Counted from the first letter of the stretch, positions 25,727 through 35,418 are shown. The stretch: DNA of 61,820 nucleotides from Lachnospiraceae bacterium (GCA_017430085.1 JAFRNR010000025.1:1-61820), one strand, 5' to 3'. Notes: generated from the letters alone by a model not told the origin. Numbers and translations: made by a program.

Positions 25727-28700
25727 ATGAAGATCCGACGATTGCTGATCCCGCTGGCGTGCATCTGCCTCCTGCTTGCGGCCTGCGGACAGAAAGAAAG
25801 CGTCATCACCCTGCCCGGCGGCGAAACGGACAGTGCCGCCGTCAGCACCGCATCCGGCGATACCCCTTCCGACCCTTCTTCGACCGTCCCGGGCGGTCCC
25901 GGAACGCAGGCGGGACAGGAGACGGCTGCAGCCCCGGAAGAAGGACAGCAGGCCGGGACCACAGCATCCCTGGATGACGGGACGGGTTCCAGCCTGTATA
26001 TCCCCGGACCGGGCGATATCGCGGAAGACGGCCCCGCCGGTCTGGCTTACGTGAAGGGGACCCTGATCGTCAGCCTGTTCACCGACCCCGATGAGACCGC
26101 ACTGGCCTCCCTGGCCGCCGCCGCGGGCGGGTCGGTCGTCGGCGTGCAGCACGGCAGCTGCCCGGTCGTTGAGATCCGGACTGCCGCCGCGGATTATGAA
26201 GAACTCCGCGCGGCGGCCGCTGCGCTGGAAGCCCTGCCGGAAGTCGCCTTTGCCGACCCGGAGATCCTGGTCACGGCGGACGCGCAGGCGATCAACACCC
26301 TGACCGAAAACAACACGCCCTGGTCCGCCGACGGCAGCGCCATTGCGGACGCGGGCAACGAGGACGACCCCTCCGGCAACGACTGGTGGGCTGAAGCTAT
26401 CCGCGCTTATTCCGCCTGGGAGGATATCTCCCTTTTGGAAAAACCGATCCCCGCCGGCGTGATCGACAGCGGCTTTGATACCGAACAGGAAGACCTCTAT
26501 GGCCGCGTTTCCCTGCTCAGCCTGGCGCTCGAATCCGGAAGCGATGCGCTGAAGCCGGACCTGAGCCTGTCCGACGACAAATCTCACGGTACTTTCGTGG
26601 CCGGCATGATGGCCGCGGCCAATAATGACATCGGGATCCGCGGGGTCGCCGACCAGTCTCTCCTGTACTGTGTGGACCGGGTCTATTCCGTGACGGAAGA
26701 AAAGTCGATCAGTCTTTCTTCCGCTGCATTCTATTACTATTACAACCGCATGCACGACCTGGGCGTGCGGGTGATCAATCATTCATTCGGAGCTGGAAAG
26801 TGGTCCGAGGATGCTTTTTTGCACCCCGAAGACACAAAATGGTATCCCAAAGAAGAAGATCGGGAGAAAGCGGTAGAACGATTCAACTTCTACAACGGCA
26901 GTTATGAGGCATATGAAAGAGGGTTTCAGATCGCGATCGGGGAGACCGCCGGCATGTTTCTGAACCAGCTGCTGACCGACTGGATCAACGGCAATGAAGA
27001 CTGGATCTGCGTCCAGTCCGCCGGCAACGGAGACAGTGACGATAATCCGATCTCCGCGGACCTGAATTCCAACTTCTGCAGCATCACGGAAGGGATCTTC
27101 AACGAAAAAGTCGCCCTCCTCAAAGTCAAGACCGGTCTTACTGACGAACAGCGCCGCCGCCTCGACGACCTGAAATGGGAAGATATCCGGAACCGGATCC
27201 TGATCGTCGGCGCCGCCAAGAACGAAAAGGCTGCAGGGGAAGATAACACGTATACCCCGAACAAGTCCTCTAATTACGGAAATCAGGTCGATATCTTTGC
27301 CCCCGGCACGGACGTCTTTGGCCTCAATCACAGCGGCGCGAAGAATAAATACGTCACGGAAGACGGCACTTCCATCGCCGCCCCCATCGTCTCCGGCGCC
27401 GCCACCCTGCTCTGGTCCGCCTTCCCGGACCTCCCGGCGGACGAGATCACGCGCATCCTGAAGGAATGCACGGATAAAAAAGTGATCGATGACCGGAATA
27501 AGGTCCCTGATGAATTCAAAGGAAAAGAATACCCCTTCCTGGACATCGGCCAGGCCGTGGAATACACCAAATATTACACCTGCGTCCGGGACGAACTGAT
27601 CCCGCAGTACGGCCTCTTCAAAGGCGCGCAGACCGGCACGATGACCAAAGCGGAAGAGTCCTGGCTCAAGCCGGAAGGCATCGTGACCGCCTGGATCGGC
27701 GACATCGACACCGCGGACGACGCCGGCTACGAGATGGTCGTGTTCCGCTTCCAACGCGATCCGGACAGCTCCTACAGCGACCGGCGCTACGACCTCGTCA
27801 TGGACCTCTACACGTTGATCAACGGCGAAGTATCCCTGGCGGATCCGGAAGTGAAGACCGGATTCTTCCTGAAAGCCAATTATCCGTGCCAGCTCGACCT
27901 GGAGGTGTTTGCGTATAAGCAGACCGAGGGCAGCATGCTGTCCATCCGGATCGACGCGGAAGACGGCGTGTTCACGGACCAGACGCTTTCCGAGCAGAAA
28001 AAAGTCGGGACGAAGAACGGCCGCCTGACTGTTTCGGACGGCGCGCCGGCGGGCACCGATCCCGAGCGCGTCTTCGTGATCGGCTGCGATCAGCTCACCT
28101 CGCGCGTGCCGCTCTCCCTGGAGCTGCGCATCACGGACGGCTGCCGCCTGACCTATTTCCTGGATTTCGTATTCACCGACCACGACTACACCCCGGCCGG
28201 CTACGTATCCGAATACACGGCCGGGACCGGCCCTTCCGGCCCGACGGACCTGTGGGACAACCCGCCGTTCCACGGCACGGGCAAGCGCGTGATCCGCACG
28301 GAATCCTATAAGAATGACGAACTGGATTCTTACCATCAGTTCGCCTACGGCGAGGACGGCCTGCTGCTGTACGACGGCTATTTCCACAACGACGGCGAGC
28401 TGTCCAGCATCATCGCGTACGATTACGACATGGCGGGCGGCCTGATCCGCGAAAGAGAGATCCTGACGTCCGGCCAGGTCGATTACGAGATCTGCTATGA
28501 CAACGACGCGAACGGATACATGATCCGGAAATACAATGCGCCGCCCGGCGGAGGCGAGATCGTCGACTGGAACGAATACACCAACGATGCAAACGGGAAC
28601 CAGCTCATCTGGAAAGGCTTCCGCAACAAGCAGCTGTCCTTCTGGTGGGAATACACCTACGACGCCATGGGCAACAAACTGACCAGCAAGCGCTTCGAGG

Positions 28701-30175
28701 CGGACGGCACCATGATCCTGGATTCCGTCTACACCTATGATGACGCCGGCCACCTGCTCCACTCCTCCAGCACGGACGAAAAAGGCCGCACCGACAATAC
28801 CGATTACGAGTGGTCCGACGATTTCCACACGCGCTATTCGCCCTGGTACTACTCCGGCAGCCAGAAACTGGCGGGTTATGACACCTACACCTTTGATGAC
28901 GACGGCAACATCCTGAGCTTCTACACCTGGTACGACAGCGACGGCCACACGACCGAGCGGAAGTATTTCTATCAGGAAGGCGACGGCACTCAGCCTGAAC
29001 CGGAAAAACAGGACCCGACAGCAGAGACCACACCGGCGGAGACGATCCCGTTCCCAACCGCGGCCGACCCGGAGTGGCCGTCCGAAACAGTCAAGCGCCA
29101 TCTGGAAGCCGTAGCCGACACGTCCTGGTATCAGGAACTGGGCAACAACCCGAACAACGTCAAGGCCTTCCGCTCCAACGTCGATTCCGTGATCGTCACC
29201 GACGACGAGCACCTGTATTTCGTGGAGAAAGAAATCGTCAAGAGCAGTTACACCTACCGCATCATGCGGACCGATCTGGACGGTCAGAACAAGGAATTCG
29301 TCACGAACGGCCGCGGCGGCCTGAACCTGCTGGACGGCATGCTGTATTATCACGTGCGCGAAAACGGCAAGTCGCGCATCGAGCGGATGGATCTGGCGAG
29401 CGGCGCGCAGGAAGTGCTGCACGCGCCGGAGGACGGGACCGTCACCTCCATGCTGGTCTGCCGGGAGTATGCATTCTACTGGCTGTATTTTGAAGACTAC
29501 GGCTATGTCGAGGCGGTCGACCTGAAGACCGGGGCCGTGATCAGACTGGGCGGCCAGGGCGCCGACTGGGGCGCTCCGATGAGCATCTCCGACGGCCGGC
29601 TGACGGTGATCTCCCAGCCCGATTTCGGGCAGGGCACGCGCTCCGTCTACCGCGTCTATATCTCCGCGATCCAGGACGGCGCCACACTGGAGAAGGTAGT
29701 GGACAAGTCCGATTTCCTGTACGCCAATTCCTTCTTCTTTACGGAAGACGGCACGGTCCGCGTCGCGCCGAACGATGCGTTCGGGCAGAAGGTCTACTAT
29801 TATCACGCTTCGTACGACCAGATCCGTGATCTCAAGTGGCAGTACCAGAGTGATGAACGGCGGATGAGCATGAATCTGAAAGATATCGACGCTTCGCTGT
29901 CCTCCGCGCTGGTCTCCAATGAGCTCCATTTCACGCTGGGCGAGGATCTGATCCTGGTCGTCACCGACCGCGTTTCAGATACGCCGCATCTCACCGTGAT
30001 CCGCTTCCCGCAGTTTGACCTGAGCAAGGCGGAGACCGTGTCGGAGTTTGACGCCTATCTGGAAGGCGCGGGGACATCGAGGGACGGGCAGACGCTGTAT
30101 CTGCTGCTCTCGGAGGCTGAGGGGGATGATTCTTCCGTGGCGCAGATCATCCTGATCCCGCGGGAAGAGAGGTAA
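25727..30175 (+). CDS. Large lipoprotein with subtilisin-like (S8) protease domain
   Basis: A 1482-residue surface protein. The lipobox is LLAAC (C20). After a Ser/Thr/Gly-rich spacer there is an inhibitor-like segment (about 105-185), then the S8 protease with D247 (GVIDSGFD), H287 (SHGTFVAG), the oxyanion region SAGNGDSD and S549 (DGTSIAAP); all three catalytic residues are in place. Residues about 860-1080 hold several YD/Rhs-like repeats (YTYDAMGNKL, YTFDDDGNIL). The last 400 residues look like a beta-propeller (RTDLDGQNKEF, IERMDLASGAQEV). RBS in GACAGAGG is weak. It may process surface proteins or host proteins; the repeats probably mediate binding. Confidence 0.85.
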   Translation: MKIRRLLIPLACICLLLAACGQKESVITLPGGETDSAAVSTASGDTPSDPSSTVPGGPGTQAGQETAAAPEEGQQAGTTASLDDGTGSSLYIPGPGDIAEDGPAGLAYVKGTLIVSLFTDPDETALASLAAAAGGSVVGVQHGSCPVVEIRTAAADYEELRAAAAALEALPEVAFADPEILVTADAQAINTLTENNTPWSADGSAIADAGNEDDPSGNDWWAEAIRAYSAWEDISLLEKPIPAGVIDSGFDTEQEDLYGRVSLLSLALESGSDALKPDLSLSDDKSHGTFVAGMMAAANNDIGIRGVADQSLLYCVDRVYSVTEEKSISLSSAAFYYYYNRMHDLGVRVINHSFGAGKWSEDAFLHPEDTKWYPKEEDREKAVERFNFYNGSYEAYERGFQIAIGETAGMFLNQLLTDWINGNEDWICVQSAGNGDSDDNPISADLNSNFCSITEGIFNEKVALLKVKTGLTDEQRRRLDDLKWEDIRNRILIVGAAKNEKAAGEDNTYTPNKSSNYGNQVDIFAPGTDVFGLNHSGAKNKYVTEDGTSIAAPIVSGAATLLWSAFPDLPADEITRILKECTDKKVIDDRNKVPDEFKGKEYPFLDIGQAVEYTKYYTCVRDELIPQYGLFKGAQTGTMTKAEESWLKPEGIVTAWIGDIDTADDAGYEMVVFRFQRDPDSSYSDRRYDLVMDLYTLINGEVSLADPEVKTGFFLKANYPCQLDLEVFAYKQTEGSMLSIRIDAEDGVFTDQTLSEQKKVGTKNGRLTVSDGAPAGTDPERVFVIGCDQLTSRVPLSLELRITDGCRLTYFLDFVFTDHDYTPAGYVSEYTAGTGPSGPTDLWDNPPFHGTGKRVIRTESYKNDELDSYHQFAYGEDGLLLYDGYFHNDGELSSIIAYDYDMAGGLIREREILTSGQVDYEICYDNDANGYMIRKYNAPPGGGEIVDWNEYTNDANGNQLIWKGFRNKQLSFWWEYTYDAMGNKLTSKRFEADGTMILDSVYTYDDAGHLLHSSSTDEKGRTDNTDYEWSDDFHTRYSPWYYSGSQKLAGYDTYTFDDDGNILSFYTWYDSDGHTTERKYFYQEGDGTQPEPEKQDPTAETTPAETIPFPTAADPEWPSETVKRHLEAVADTSWYQELGNNPNNVKAFRSNVDSVIVTDDEHLYFVEKEIVKSSYTYRIMRTDLDGQNKEFVTNGRGGLNLLDGMLYYHVRENGKSRIERMDLASGAQEVLHAPEDGTVTSMLVCREYAFYWLYFEDYGYVEAVDLKTGAVIRLGGQGADWGAPMSISDGRLTVISQPDFGQGTRSVYRVYISAIQDGATLEKVVDKSDFLYANSFFFTEDGTVRVAPNDAFGQKVYYYHASYDQIRDLKWQYQSDERRMSMNLKDIDASLSSALVSNELHFTLGEDLILVVTDRVSDTPHLTVIRFPQFDLSKAETVSEFDAYLEGAGTSRDGQTLYLLLSEAEGDDSSVAQIILIPREER

Positions 30176-30204
30176 GGGACGGACTGTATAATATAGCTGC
30201 AATG

Positions 30205-30245
30205 AAAAACCGGCCGGGTGATAGCTTCCGCTCCGGCCGGTTTTG
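30205..30245. terminator. Bidirectional terminator
   Basis: AAAACCGGCCGG / CCGGCCGGTTTT stem around a 15-base loop between the S8 lipoprotein gene (plus) and the isomerase-like gene (minus). A-rich left and T-rich right ends make it usable in both directions. Confidence 0.85.
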
Positions 30246-30256
30246 TTTATGCGAAA

Positions 30257-30277
30257 GGGCTGATGCTTCATCGGCCC
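30257..30277. repeat. Single arm of a palindromic repeat
   Basis: GGGCTGATG-CTT-CATCGGCCC. It closely resembles the arm GGGCCGATGTTTCATCGGCCC of the element at 47550-47657 and is probably a solo or degraded copy. Confidence 0.55.
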
Positions 30278-30305
30278 CGACAGGGATCACAATATGCATC
30301 GGTGA

Positions 30306-31100
30306 TTACTCCGCTTCCAGCAACCCCTTCAGATCCTCCTCCAGTTCCTTCCCGGCCAGGGCCGGGCTCACATATTCGATGATCAGATCCGCTTCGGGCG
30401 TGTCCCGGCGGATCTTTTGGATGACGGCGTCAAAGTCCAGCGTGCCGTCGTGGAGGCGGCGGTGCTGGTCGCGGAGGCCGTCGTTGTTGTGCAGGTGGTA
30501 GGCGCGGATGCGGTCCTTCAGGTCGTCGATGAGGCGGGAAATGTCCCAGCCGTTGGCGTTGGCGTGGCCGATATCGATCAGGACCTCAAAATCGTTGGCC
30601 CGGCACACGTCCGTGAATTCCGCCTGGTCCAGCAGCATGTTGCCCTGGACGCGCGTGCCGGTGTTTTCCACGAAGATGCGGCAGCCGAAAGGCTCGAACA
30701 GGCAACGCAGTTCTTCGTAATTCTCCAGCGCGTTCTGCAGCATCTCGTCCTTTTTGCGGGGCAGGACGAGGCAGTTGTTCAGGTGCATGGTGAAATGGCG
30801 GCTGTGCAGGAGGCGGGCGTATTCCAGGGTCTTGCGGACGTGGAACATGGTGCGCTCGTAAGCTTCGGTGCCGCGCGCGGCGGAGTGCTCGCATTCGTAG
30901 ACCGGGCCGTGGAAGGAGACAGGGCAGGAGGCGAGGGCGTCCAGCTGCTGCCGCAGGGCCGGCTCGAAATCCGGCAGGTCGAACATGGAGAGAATCTCGA
31001 AGCCGAGGCGGCCGGGATAACGGCCCAGCAATTCGGGGATGCGGTCCATTTTGCCGGTGCCGAAGACGCAGGTGTTGATGCAGATCGGAGCGATGCCCAT
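30306..31100 (-). CDS. Sugar phosphate isomerase/epimerase-like TIM barrel protein
   Basis: A 264-residue member of the xylose isomerase-like TIM barrel superfamily. Candidate metal ligands follow the usual pattern: Glu in RIFVENTGTR, Asp/His in EVLIDIGHANANG, His in YHLHNNDG and a terminal Glu in DLIIEYVSP. Such proteins include hexulose-phosphate and inosose isomerases and endonuclease IV-like enzymes, so the substrate cannot be assigned. The start ATG is one base after the polA stop, with its GGAGG inside the last codons of polA, so translation is coupled. No sugar utilisation genes are nearby. Confidence 0.8.
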   Translation of the reverse strand: MGIAPICINTCVFGTGKMDRIPELLGRYPGRLGFEILSMFDLPDFEPALRQQLDALASCPVSFHGPVYECEHSAARGTEAYERTMFHVRKTLEYARLLHSRHFTMHLNNCLVLPRKKDEMLQNALENYEELRCLFEPFGCRIFVENTGTRVQGNMLLDQAEFTDVCRANDFEVLIDIGHANANGWDISRLIDDLKDRIRAYHLHNNDGLRDQHRRLHDGTLDFDAVIQKIRRDTPEADLIIEYVSPALAGKELEEDLKGLLEAE

Positions 31101-31101
31101 G

Positions 31102-33630
31102 TCAGTGCGCCTCCAGCCAGGTGCGGCCCTGCTGCACGTCGGTGGTGAGCGGGACGGAATAGGTGACGCAGCCTTCCATTTCCTCGCGCAGGAGGCGGGC
31201 GGCGGCTGCGGCTTCGTCTTCAGGCGCTTCGATGATCAGTTCGTCGTGCACGGTCAGAATCAGGCGGCTTCTTAAGCCTTCGCGGCGGATGCGCTCCCAG
31301 ACGCGGACCATGGCGAGTTTGATGACGTCGGCTGCCGTGCCCTGGATAGGGGTGTTGCGCGCCATGCGCTCGCTGGCGCTGCGGAGCTGGAAATTGCTGC
31401 TCTTGAGTTCCGGCAGCGCCCGCCGGCGGCCGAACAGCGTGGTCGTATAGCCCTTTTCGCGGGCGTCCTCTATGATGCTCTGCATGTACCGGTCCACGGA
31501 CGGGAACGCGGCCAGATAACTCTCCAGGAAGGCTTTGCCTTTATACAGCGGTACGCCCAGGTCCTTCGCCAGGGAGAAGGCGCCTTTGCCGTACATAATA
31601 CCGAAGTTGATGGCTTTGGCGGCGGAGCGCTGGGCCGGCGTGACCAGGATCTCCGGGACGTTGTAGATGCGGGCGGCGGTGGCCCGGTGGATGTCTGCGC
31701 CTTCGCGGAACGCGGCCTGCATGTTTTTGTCGCCGCTGGCGTGGGCCAGGATGCGCAGCTCGATCTGGCTGTAGTCCGCGTCCACCAGCACATGGCCGGG
31801 CGCCGCGATGAAATAGGCGCGCAGCTGGCTCCCCAGTTCCGTGCGGATGGGGATGTTCTGCAGGTTCGGCTCGTCGCTGGAGAGGCGGCCGGTGCGGGCC
31901 TCGGTCTGATTGAAGCGGCCGTGAATGCGGCCGTCCGGGCCGATGGCTTTGAGCAGGCCCTCGACGTAGGTGGATTTCAGCTTCTGGTAAGTGCGGTAAT
32001 TCAGGATATCTTCGATGATCGGCGCTTCGTCCTTCAGTTCCTCCAGCGTGGCGGCGTCCGTGGACCAGCCGGTCTTGGTCTTTTTGCCGTGGCGCAGGCC
32101 CATTTTCTCAAACAGGATCTCGCCCAGCTGCTTCGGGCTGTTGGGGTTGAAGCGCTCGCCGGCCTTATCGTAGATGCGGGCTTCGGCTTCCTGCGCCAGC
32201 GCGGTGATCTTTTCGCCGAAGGCTTCGATGCCGGCGCGGTCCACCAGGACGCCGATGCGGGTCATGTCCGCCAGCACGCGCGCCAGCGGGAATTCGATGG
32301 TGTCATATAACGCTTCCTGCTCCTCGTCGCGCAGCGCCTGCTTCATGCGGGCGAACAGGTCCGCGAGTCGGCCGGCCTCCGGGAAGGCTTCGCAGGTGAA
32401 GGCGGCTTCCGCCTGATAGCGGTCCGCCAGGCGGGGCAGTTCATAGCGGCTGGCGCCGGCGTCCAGCAGGTAGGCGGCCAGTTTGCCGTCCCAGGCGATG
32501 GCGCGGCCTTCGCCGCCGTGCGCCATGGCCAGCGCGTAGAGCGGCGCGCTGTCGAAGACTTCCCAACGCAGGGCGGGGGCGTCCAGGAGCGGGATCAGAT
32601 CTTCTTCGGTGAGCGGGCAGACCGTGTCCCCCTGCACGGCGAAGCGGCCGTCCGGCGCTTCCGCCAGCAGCCAGGTCCCGGAGGCGTCCGCCGGGAAAGG
32701 AGAGGGGGCGACGGCGGGCAGGTCCGCGGAGGGAGTGTCCGCACTTTCCCCGGCGCCTTCAGCCGCTTTGGTCCGCAGCCCCAGCCGGTCGATCATCCGG
32801 AACAGCTCCAGATCCTGCATGAGTGCCATCGCGGCCGCAGGATCGCCCCGGCCGACCGTATATGCCCCGGTCTCCGTCGCCACCGGCGCGTCCTTCCGGA
32901 TCGTGCCCAGCACGCGGCTGAGTTCCGCGTCCGCCCGGTAGGCCAGCAGGTTTTCGCGCTGCTTGGGCTTGATGAACGGGTCGTCGATATGTTCGTAAAC
33001 GCCGGCCAGGGAGTCGAATTTCTGCACCAGGCCCAGCGCGGTCTTTTCGCCGATGCCCTTCACGCCGGGGATGTTGTCGCTGCTGTCCCCCATCAGGCTC
33101 TTCACTTCGATGAGCTGTGGGGGCGTGACGCCGTACTGCTCGCGCACGGCCGCTTCGTCCATCCGCTTGGTTTCCCCGTGGCCGGCGGCCAGGAGGACTG
33201 TGGTGGCGGGGGAGATCAGCTGCAGACTGTCGCGGTCCCCGGTGGCCAGCCAGCAGCTGTCTCCGCGCGCCTCGCAGGCGGCGGCCAGCGTGCCCAGGAT
33301 GTCGTCCGCTTCCCAGCCCTCGGCGGTCACGATGCGGTAGCCGAGCAGGGCCAGCAGCTCTCTGATCACGGGCATCTGCTGCGCCAGTTCCTCCGGCATG
33401 CCATGGCGCGTGGCCTTGTAGCCGTCGTACATCTGGTGGCGGAACGTGGGCGCCTTCAGGTCAAAGGCCACGGCGACCTCGTCCGGCTGCACGTCCTTGA
33501 GCAGGGAGAGCAGGATATTCAGAAAGCCGAATACGGCGTTCGTGTAGCGCCCGTCCCGCGTGGACAGGAGCTTGATGCCGTAATAGGCCCGGTTGGCGAT
33601 ACTGTTTCCGTCTAATACCAATAAGCGCAT
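31102..33630 (-). CDS. polA: DNA polymerase I
   Basis: An 842-residue family A polymerase for Okazaki fragment maturation and repair. The N-terminal 5'-nuclease domain is intact (LLVLDGNSIANRAYYG, GWEADDILG, GDRDSLQL, SLMGDSSDNIPGVKGIGEKTA). The middle domain has the 3'-5' exonuclease fold remnant but lacks its acidic DxE motif (FDSAPLYALAM in its place), so it is probably proofreading-deficient as in Bacillus. Polymerase motifs A (DADYSQIELR), B (RSAAKAINFGIMYG) and C (LTVHDELIIE) are complete. The start at 33630 is chosen because ACGGAGGTGCGTT precedes it; the upstream in-frame ATG at 33648 has none. Confidence 0.96.
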   Translation of the reverse strand: MRLLVLDGNSIANRAYYGIKLLSTRDGRYTNAVFGFLNILLSLLKDVQPDEVAVAFDLKAPTFRHQMYDGYKATRHGMPEELAQQMPVIRELLALLGYRIVTAEGWEADDILGTLAAACEARGDSCWLATGDRDSLQLISPATTVLLAAGHGETKRMDEAAVREQYGVTPPQLIEVKSLMGDSSDNIPGVKGIGEKTALGLVQKFDSLAGVYEHIDDPFIKPKQRENLLAYRADAELSRVLGTIRKDAPVATETGAYTVGRGDPAAAMALMQDLELFRMIDRLGLRTKAAEGAGESADTPSADLPAVAPSPFPADASGTWLLAEAPDGRFAVQGDTVCPLTEEDLIPLLDAPALRWEVFDSAPLYALAMAHGGEGRAIAWDGKLAAYLLDAGASRYELPRLADRYQAEAAFTCEAFPEAGRLADLFARMKQALRDEEQEALYDTIEFPLARVLADMTRIGVLVDRAGIEAFGEKITALAQEAEARIYDKAGERFNPNSPKQLGEILFEKMGLRHGKKTKTGWSTDAATLEELKDEAPIIEDILNYRTYQKLKSTYVEGLLKAIGPDGRIHGRFNQTEARTGRLSSDEPNLQNIPIRTELGSQLRAYFIAAPGHVLVDADYSQIELRILAHASGDKNMQAAFREGADIHRATAARIYNVPEILVTPAQRSAAKAINFGIMYGKGAFSLAKDLGVPLYKGKAFLESYLAAFPSVDRYMQSIIEDAREKGYTTTLFGRRRALPELKSSNFQLRSASERMARNTPIQGTAADVIKLAMVRVWERIRREGLRSRLILTVHDELIIEAPEDEAAAAARLLREEMEGCVTYSVPLTTDVQQGRTWLEAH

Positions 33631-33650
33631 AACGCACCTCCGTTTCATCC

Positions 33651-33679
33651 ATCATACGGTTTTTCCCCCGCTTTTTCAA
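33651..33679 (-). promoter_or_regulatory. Promoter of polA
   Basis: Minus strand TTGAAA (33679-33674), 17-base spacer, TATGAT (33656-33651). The transcript would begin about 15 bases before the start codon's ribosome site, giving a very short leader. Confidence 0.65.
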
Positions 33680-33689
33680 CTTGTTTTAC

Positions 33690-33718
33690 TTGTAAATCTT
33701 AAGCAGAACCCTTATAAT
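33690..33718 (+). promoter_or_regulatory. Promoter of the ExbB/ExbD-like operon
   Basis: TTGTAA (33690-33695), 17-base spacer, consensus TATAAT (33713-33718), 36 bases before the first start codon. It is back to back with the polA promoter. Confidence 0.75.
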
Positions 33719-33754
33719 TATTTCCGAAAAAATACTCCGGCAAAGGAGGCCCCT

Positions 33755-34264
33755 ATGTCATTCTGGCAGGTGATAGGCAAAAACCTTCTGGGTTTCGACG
33801 CGATGATCTTTCTGCTGGCGGCCGGCAACGGCGTCTGCTATTATTTCGCCCGCCTCTACGCGGGCCAGCTGTACAAAAAACTGAACCTCCTGGTCTTCGT
33901 GCCCTCGCATAAGCACGACCCGGAGAAGGTGGCGCGCGCCATCCGCAACATCAACGAGGCGGAAGTCGTGGCGCTGCGCAAAAAATCGGAGGCGTTTTAT
34001 TCGGTCTTCGCCAACCTGACGGCTATCTTTCCGCTGATGGGGATCCTGGGGACCGTCGTGTCCCTGCTGCCCATGGTCGCGGAACTGACTGATATGCAGC
34101 AGAACTTTTTCGCCGCGCTGACCTCCACCTTCTGGGGGCTGGTCTTCGCGATCATCTTCAAATTGCTGGACGGCTTCCTGTCCGCCCGGCTGGAGGACAA
34201 TGACAAGAACGTCGACCTGCTGCTGGAGCGCCGCCAGCTGCTGAAGGATGAGGAGAAGCCGTGA
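33755..34264 (+). CDS. MotA/TolQ/ExbB-type proton channel protein
   Basis: A 169-residue membrane protein with three predicted spans: FDAMIFLLAAGNGVCYYFA (about 14-33), ANLTAIFPLMGILGTVVSLLPMV (about 91-113) and FFAALTSTFWGLVFAIIFKLL (about 121-141). The GILGTVVSLLPM segment followed by ALTSTFWGL is the hallmark of the ExbB/TolQ/MotA channel family. It lacks the long cytoplasmic loop of MotA and of the Zorya ZorA tail. Start with AAAGGAGG. It overlaps the following ExbD-like gene by four bases, the normal arrangement of a channel pair. Presence in a monoderm with no outer membrane leaves the coupled task unknown. Confidence 0.82.
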   Translation: MSFWQVIGKNLLGFDAMIFLLAAGNGVCYYFARLYAGQLYKKLNLLVFVPSHKHDPEKVARAIRNINEAEVVALRKKSEAFYSVFANLTAIFPLMGILGTVVSLLPMVAELTDMQQNFFAALTSTFWGLVFAIIFKLLDGFLSARLEDNDKNVDLLLERRQLLKDEEKP

Positions 34265-34902
34265 AAAACAAACGGACCATTTTCATAGAGCTGACCTCGC
34301 TGCTGGACGTGATCCTGATCATGATCTTCGTCCTGCTCATGCAGGCGCGCACGCAGACGGCCCAGGCGATGGACAAGGCGGCGGAGGAGGAAAAAGCCGC
34401 GCAGGAGATCAGCCGGGAACTGGATCAGGCGCGGGAGAGCATGAGCGCGCAGGAAGCCGCCGCGCAGGAGCGGGAGGAAGGCCTGCAGGAAGAGATCGCG
34501 GGCCTGAATCAGGAAGTGGAGGCGCAGCAGGAGGAGATCGCCGGCCTGAAACGCCGCATGGCTTCCCGCGAACTGGTGCTGGAAAACAGCCTGCTGCTCA
34601 CGCTCAGCGTGACGCAGGAAAGCGAGATCCGGCTGGAGCAGGACGAGCAGGAGGAATCCGTCATCCCCTACGACTGGGCGGACGAGACCTATGCCTTCAA
34701 CAGCCTGCGGAGCTTGCTGCATCAGGGGCTCGGAGCAGCTGAAGGCCGCGCCGTTTTCCTGGTTTTCCAGTATGACCGGGAGCACATTTATAAGACCGAA
34801 TATGACATGATCCTGCGGCTGGTGAACGAAATGAAGCTCGAAGCGAAGCTGCAGGAGATCCCTTTGAGCGTATTGGAACTGGATATCCAGGAAGCGGATT
34901 GA
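34261..34902 (+). CDS. ExbD/TolR-like channel partner with coiled coil
   Basis: A 213-residue protein. One N-terminal span has an acidic residue in the expected place: D16 in ELTSLLDVILIMIFVLLMQ, like the ion-carrying Asp of ExbD/TolR/MotB. Residues about 35-105 form a Glu/Gln/Ala-rich coiled coil (heptad-like QEISRELDQARESM, EEIAGLNQEVEAQQEEIAGL). The C-terminal 100 residues have no family I recognise (YDREHIYKTEYDMILRLVNEMK is the clearest part). A normal ExbD periplasmic domain is missing here and appears instead in the next gene. Overlaps the ExbB-like gene by four bases. Confidence 0.72.
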   Translation: MKNKRTIFIELTSLLDVILIMIFVLLMQARTQTAQAMDKAAEEEKAAQEISRELDQARESMSAQEAAAQEREEGLQEEIAGLNQEVEAQQEEIAGLKRRMASRELVLENSLLLTLSVTQESEIRLEQDEQEESVIPYDWADETYAFNSLRSLLHQGLGAAEGRAVFLVFQYDREHIYKTEYDMILRLVNEMKLEAKLQEIPLSVLELDIQEAD

Positions 34903-34917
34903 CCGGGGAGGTAAAGA

Positions 34918-35418
34918 ATGGACGAGAAGAAAAAAGCGGAAGACGCGAAGCGGAACGGCAAGCAGCCTCCGAAGAAGAGCGCGCATATGGGACGGAAGGC
35001 GGCCGGTACGGCGGCGATTCTGGCGCTGCTGGCAGGCGGCGGTTATTTCGGCTTCGGCGTGGGCAATCCCGACGGCGGATGGTTTACCCCTTCTGAACCC
35101 GCGGTGACGGCGGAAGCACCGACGCAGACGCCGACGGAAGCGCCGACCGAGGCGCCGACCACGCAGGAACCGACGTCGGAGACGCAGCCGACGACGACGG
35201 AGGAGGGCGTGCTGGTGATCACGGTGAAAGAGCATGACATTGAATACGGCGGGAAGATCGTATCCATAGAAGAATTGCGGGAAGCGCTTAAGAAAGAATA
35301 TAAAGAAGGCGACCGGATCCTTCTGGTAAACGCAGGCGATGCCAAGTTGAATGAATACGAACTGGTGGAAACTCTCGTTAAAGAATTGAACATGCCTTTG
35401 GAAACGCAGACTCCATGA
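34918..35418 (+). CDS. Membrane-anchored protein with Thr/Pro linker and ExbD/TolR-like outer domain
   Basis: A 166-residue protein with a cytoplasmic Lys-rich start, one span (AAGTAAILALLAGGGYFGFG, about 28-47), a Thr/Pro/Glu linker (about 58-96) and a small C-terminal domain (97-160). That domain reads VLVITVKEHDIEYGGKIVSIEELREAL in two parts and RILLVNAGDAKLNEYELVETLVKEL, the strand-helix-strand-helix pattern of the ExbD/TolR periplasmic domain. I infer that the job of one ExbD is split between this protein and the preceding gene. RBS GGGAGG. Its end overlaps the GNAT gene by four bases. Confidence 0.62.
   Translation: MDEKKKAEDAKRNGKQPPKKSAHMGRKAAGTAAILALLAGGGYFGFGVGNPDGGWFTPSEPAVTAEAPTQTPTEAPTEAPTTQEPTSETQPTTTEEGVLVITVKEHDIEYGGKIVSIEELREALKKEYKEGDRILLVNAGDAKLNEYELVETLVKELNMPLETQTP

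Noticed and set aside
33755-34902. Flagellar MotAB or Zorya defence motor.
   Set aside because: The channel is short (169 residues) without MotA loops or a ZorA tail, no OmpA-like domain follows, and no ZorC/D/E helicase genes are present.
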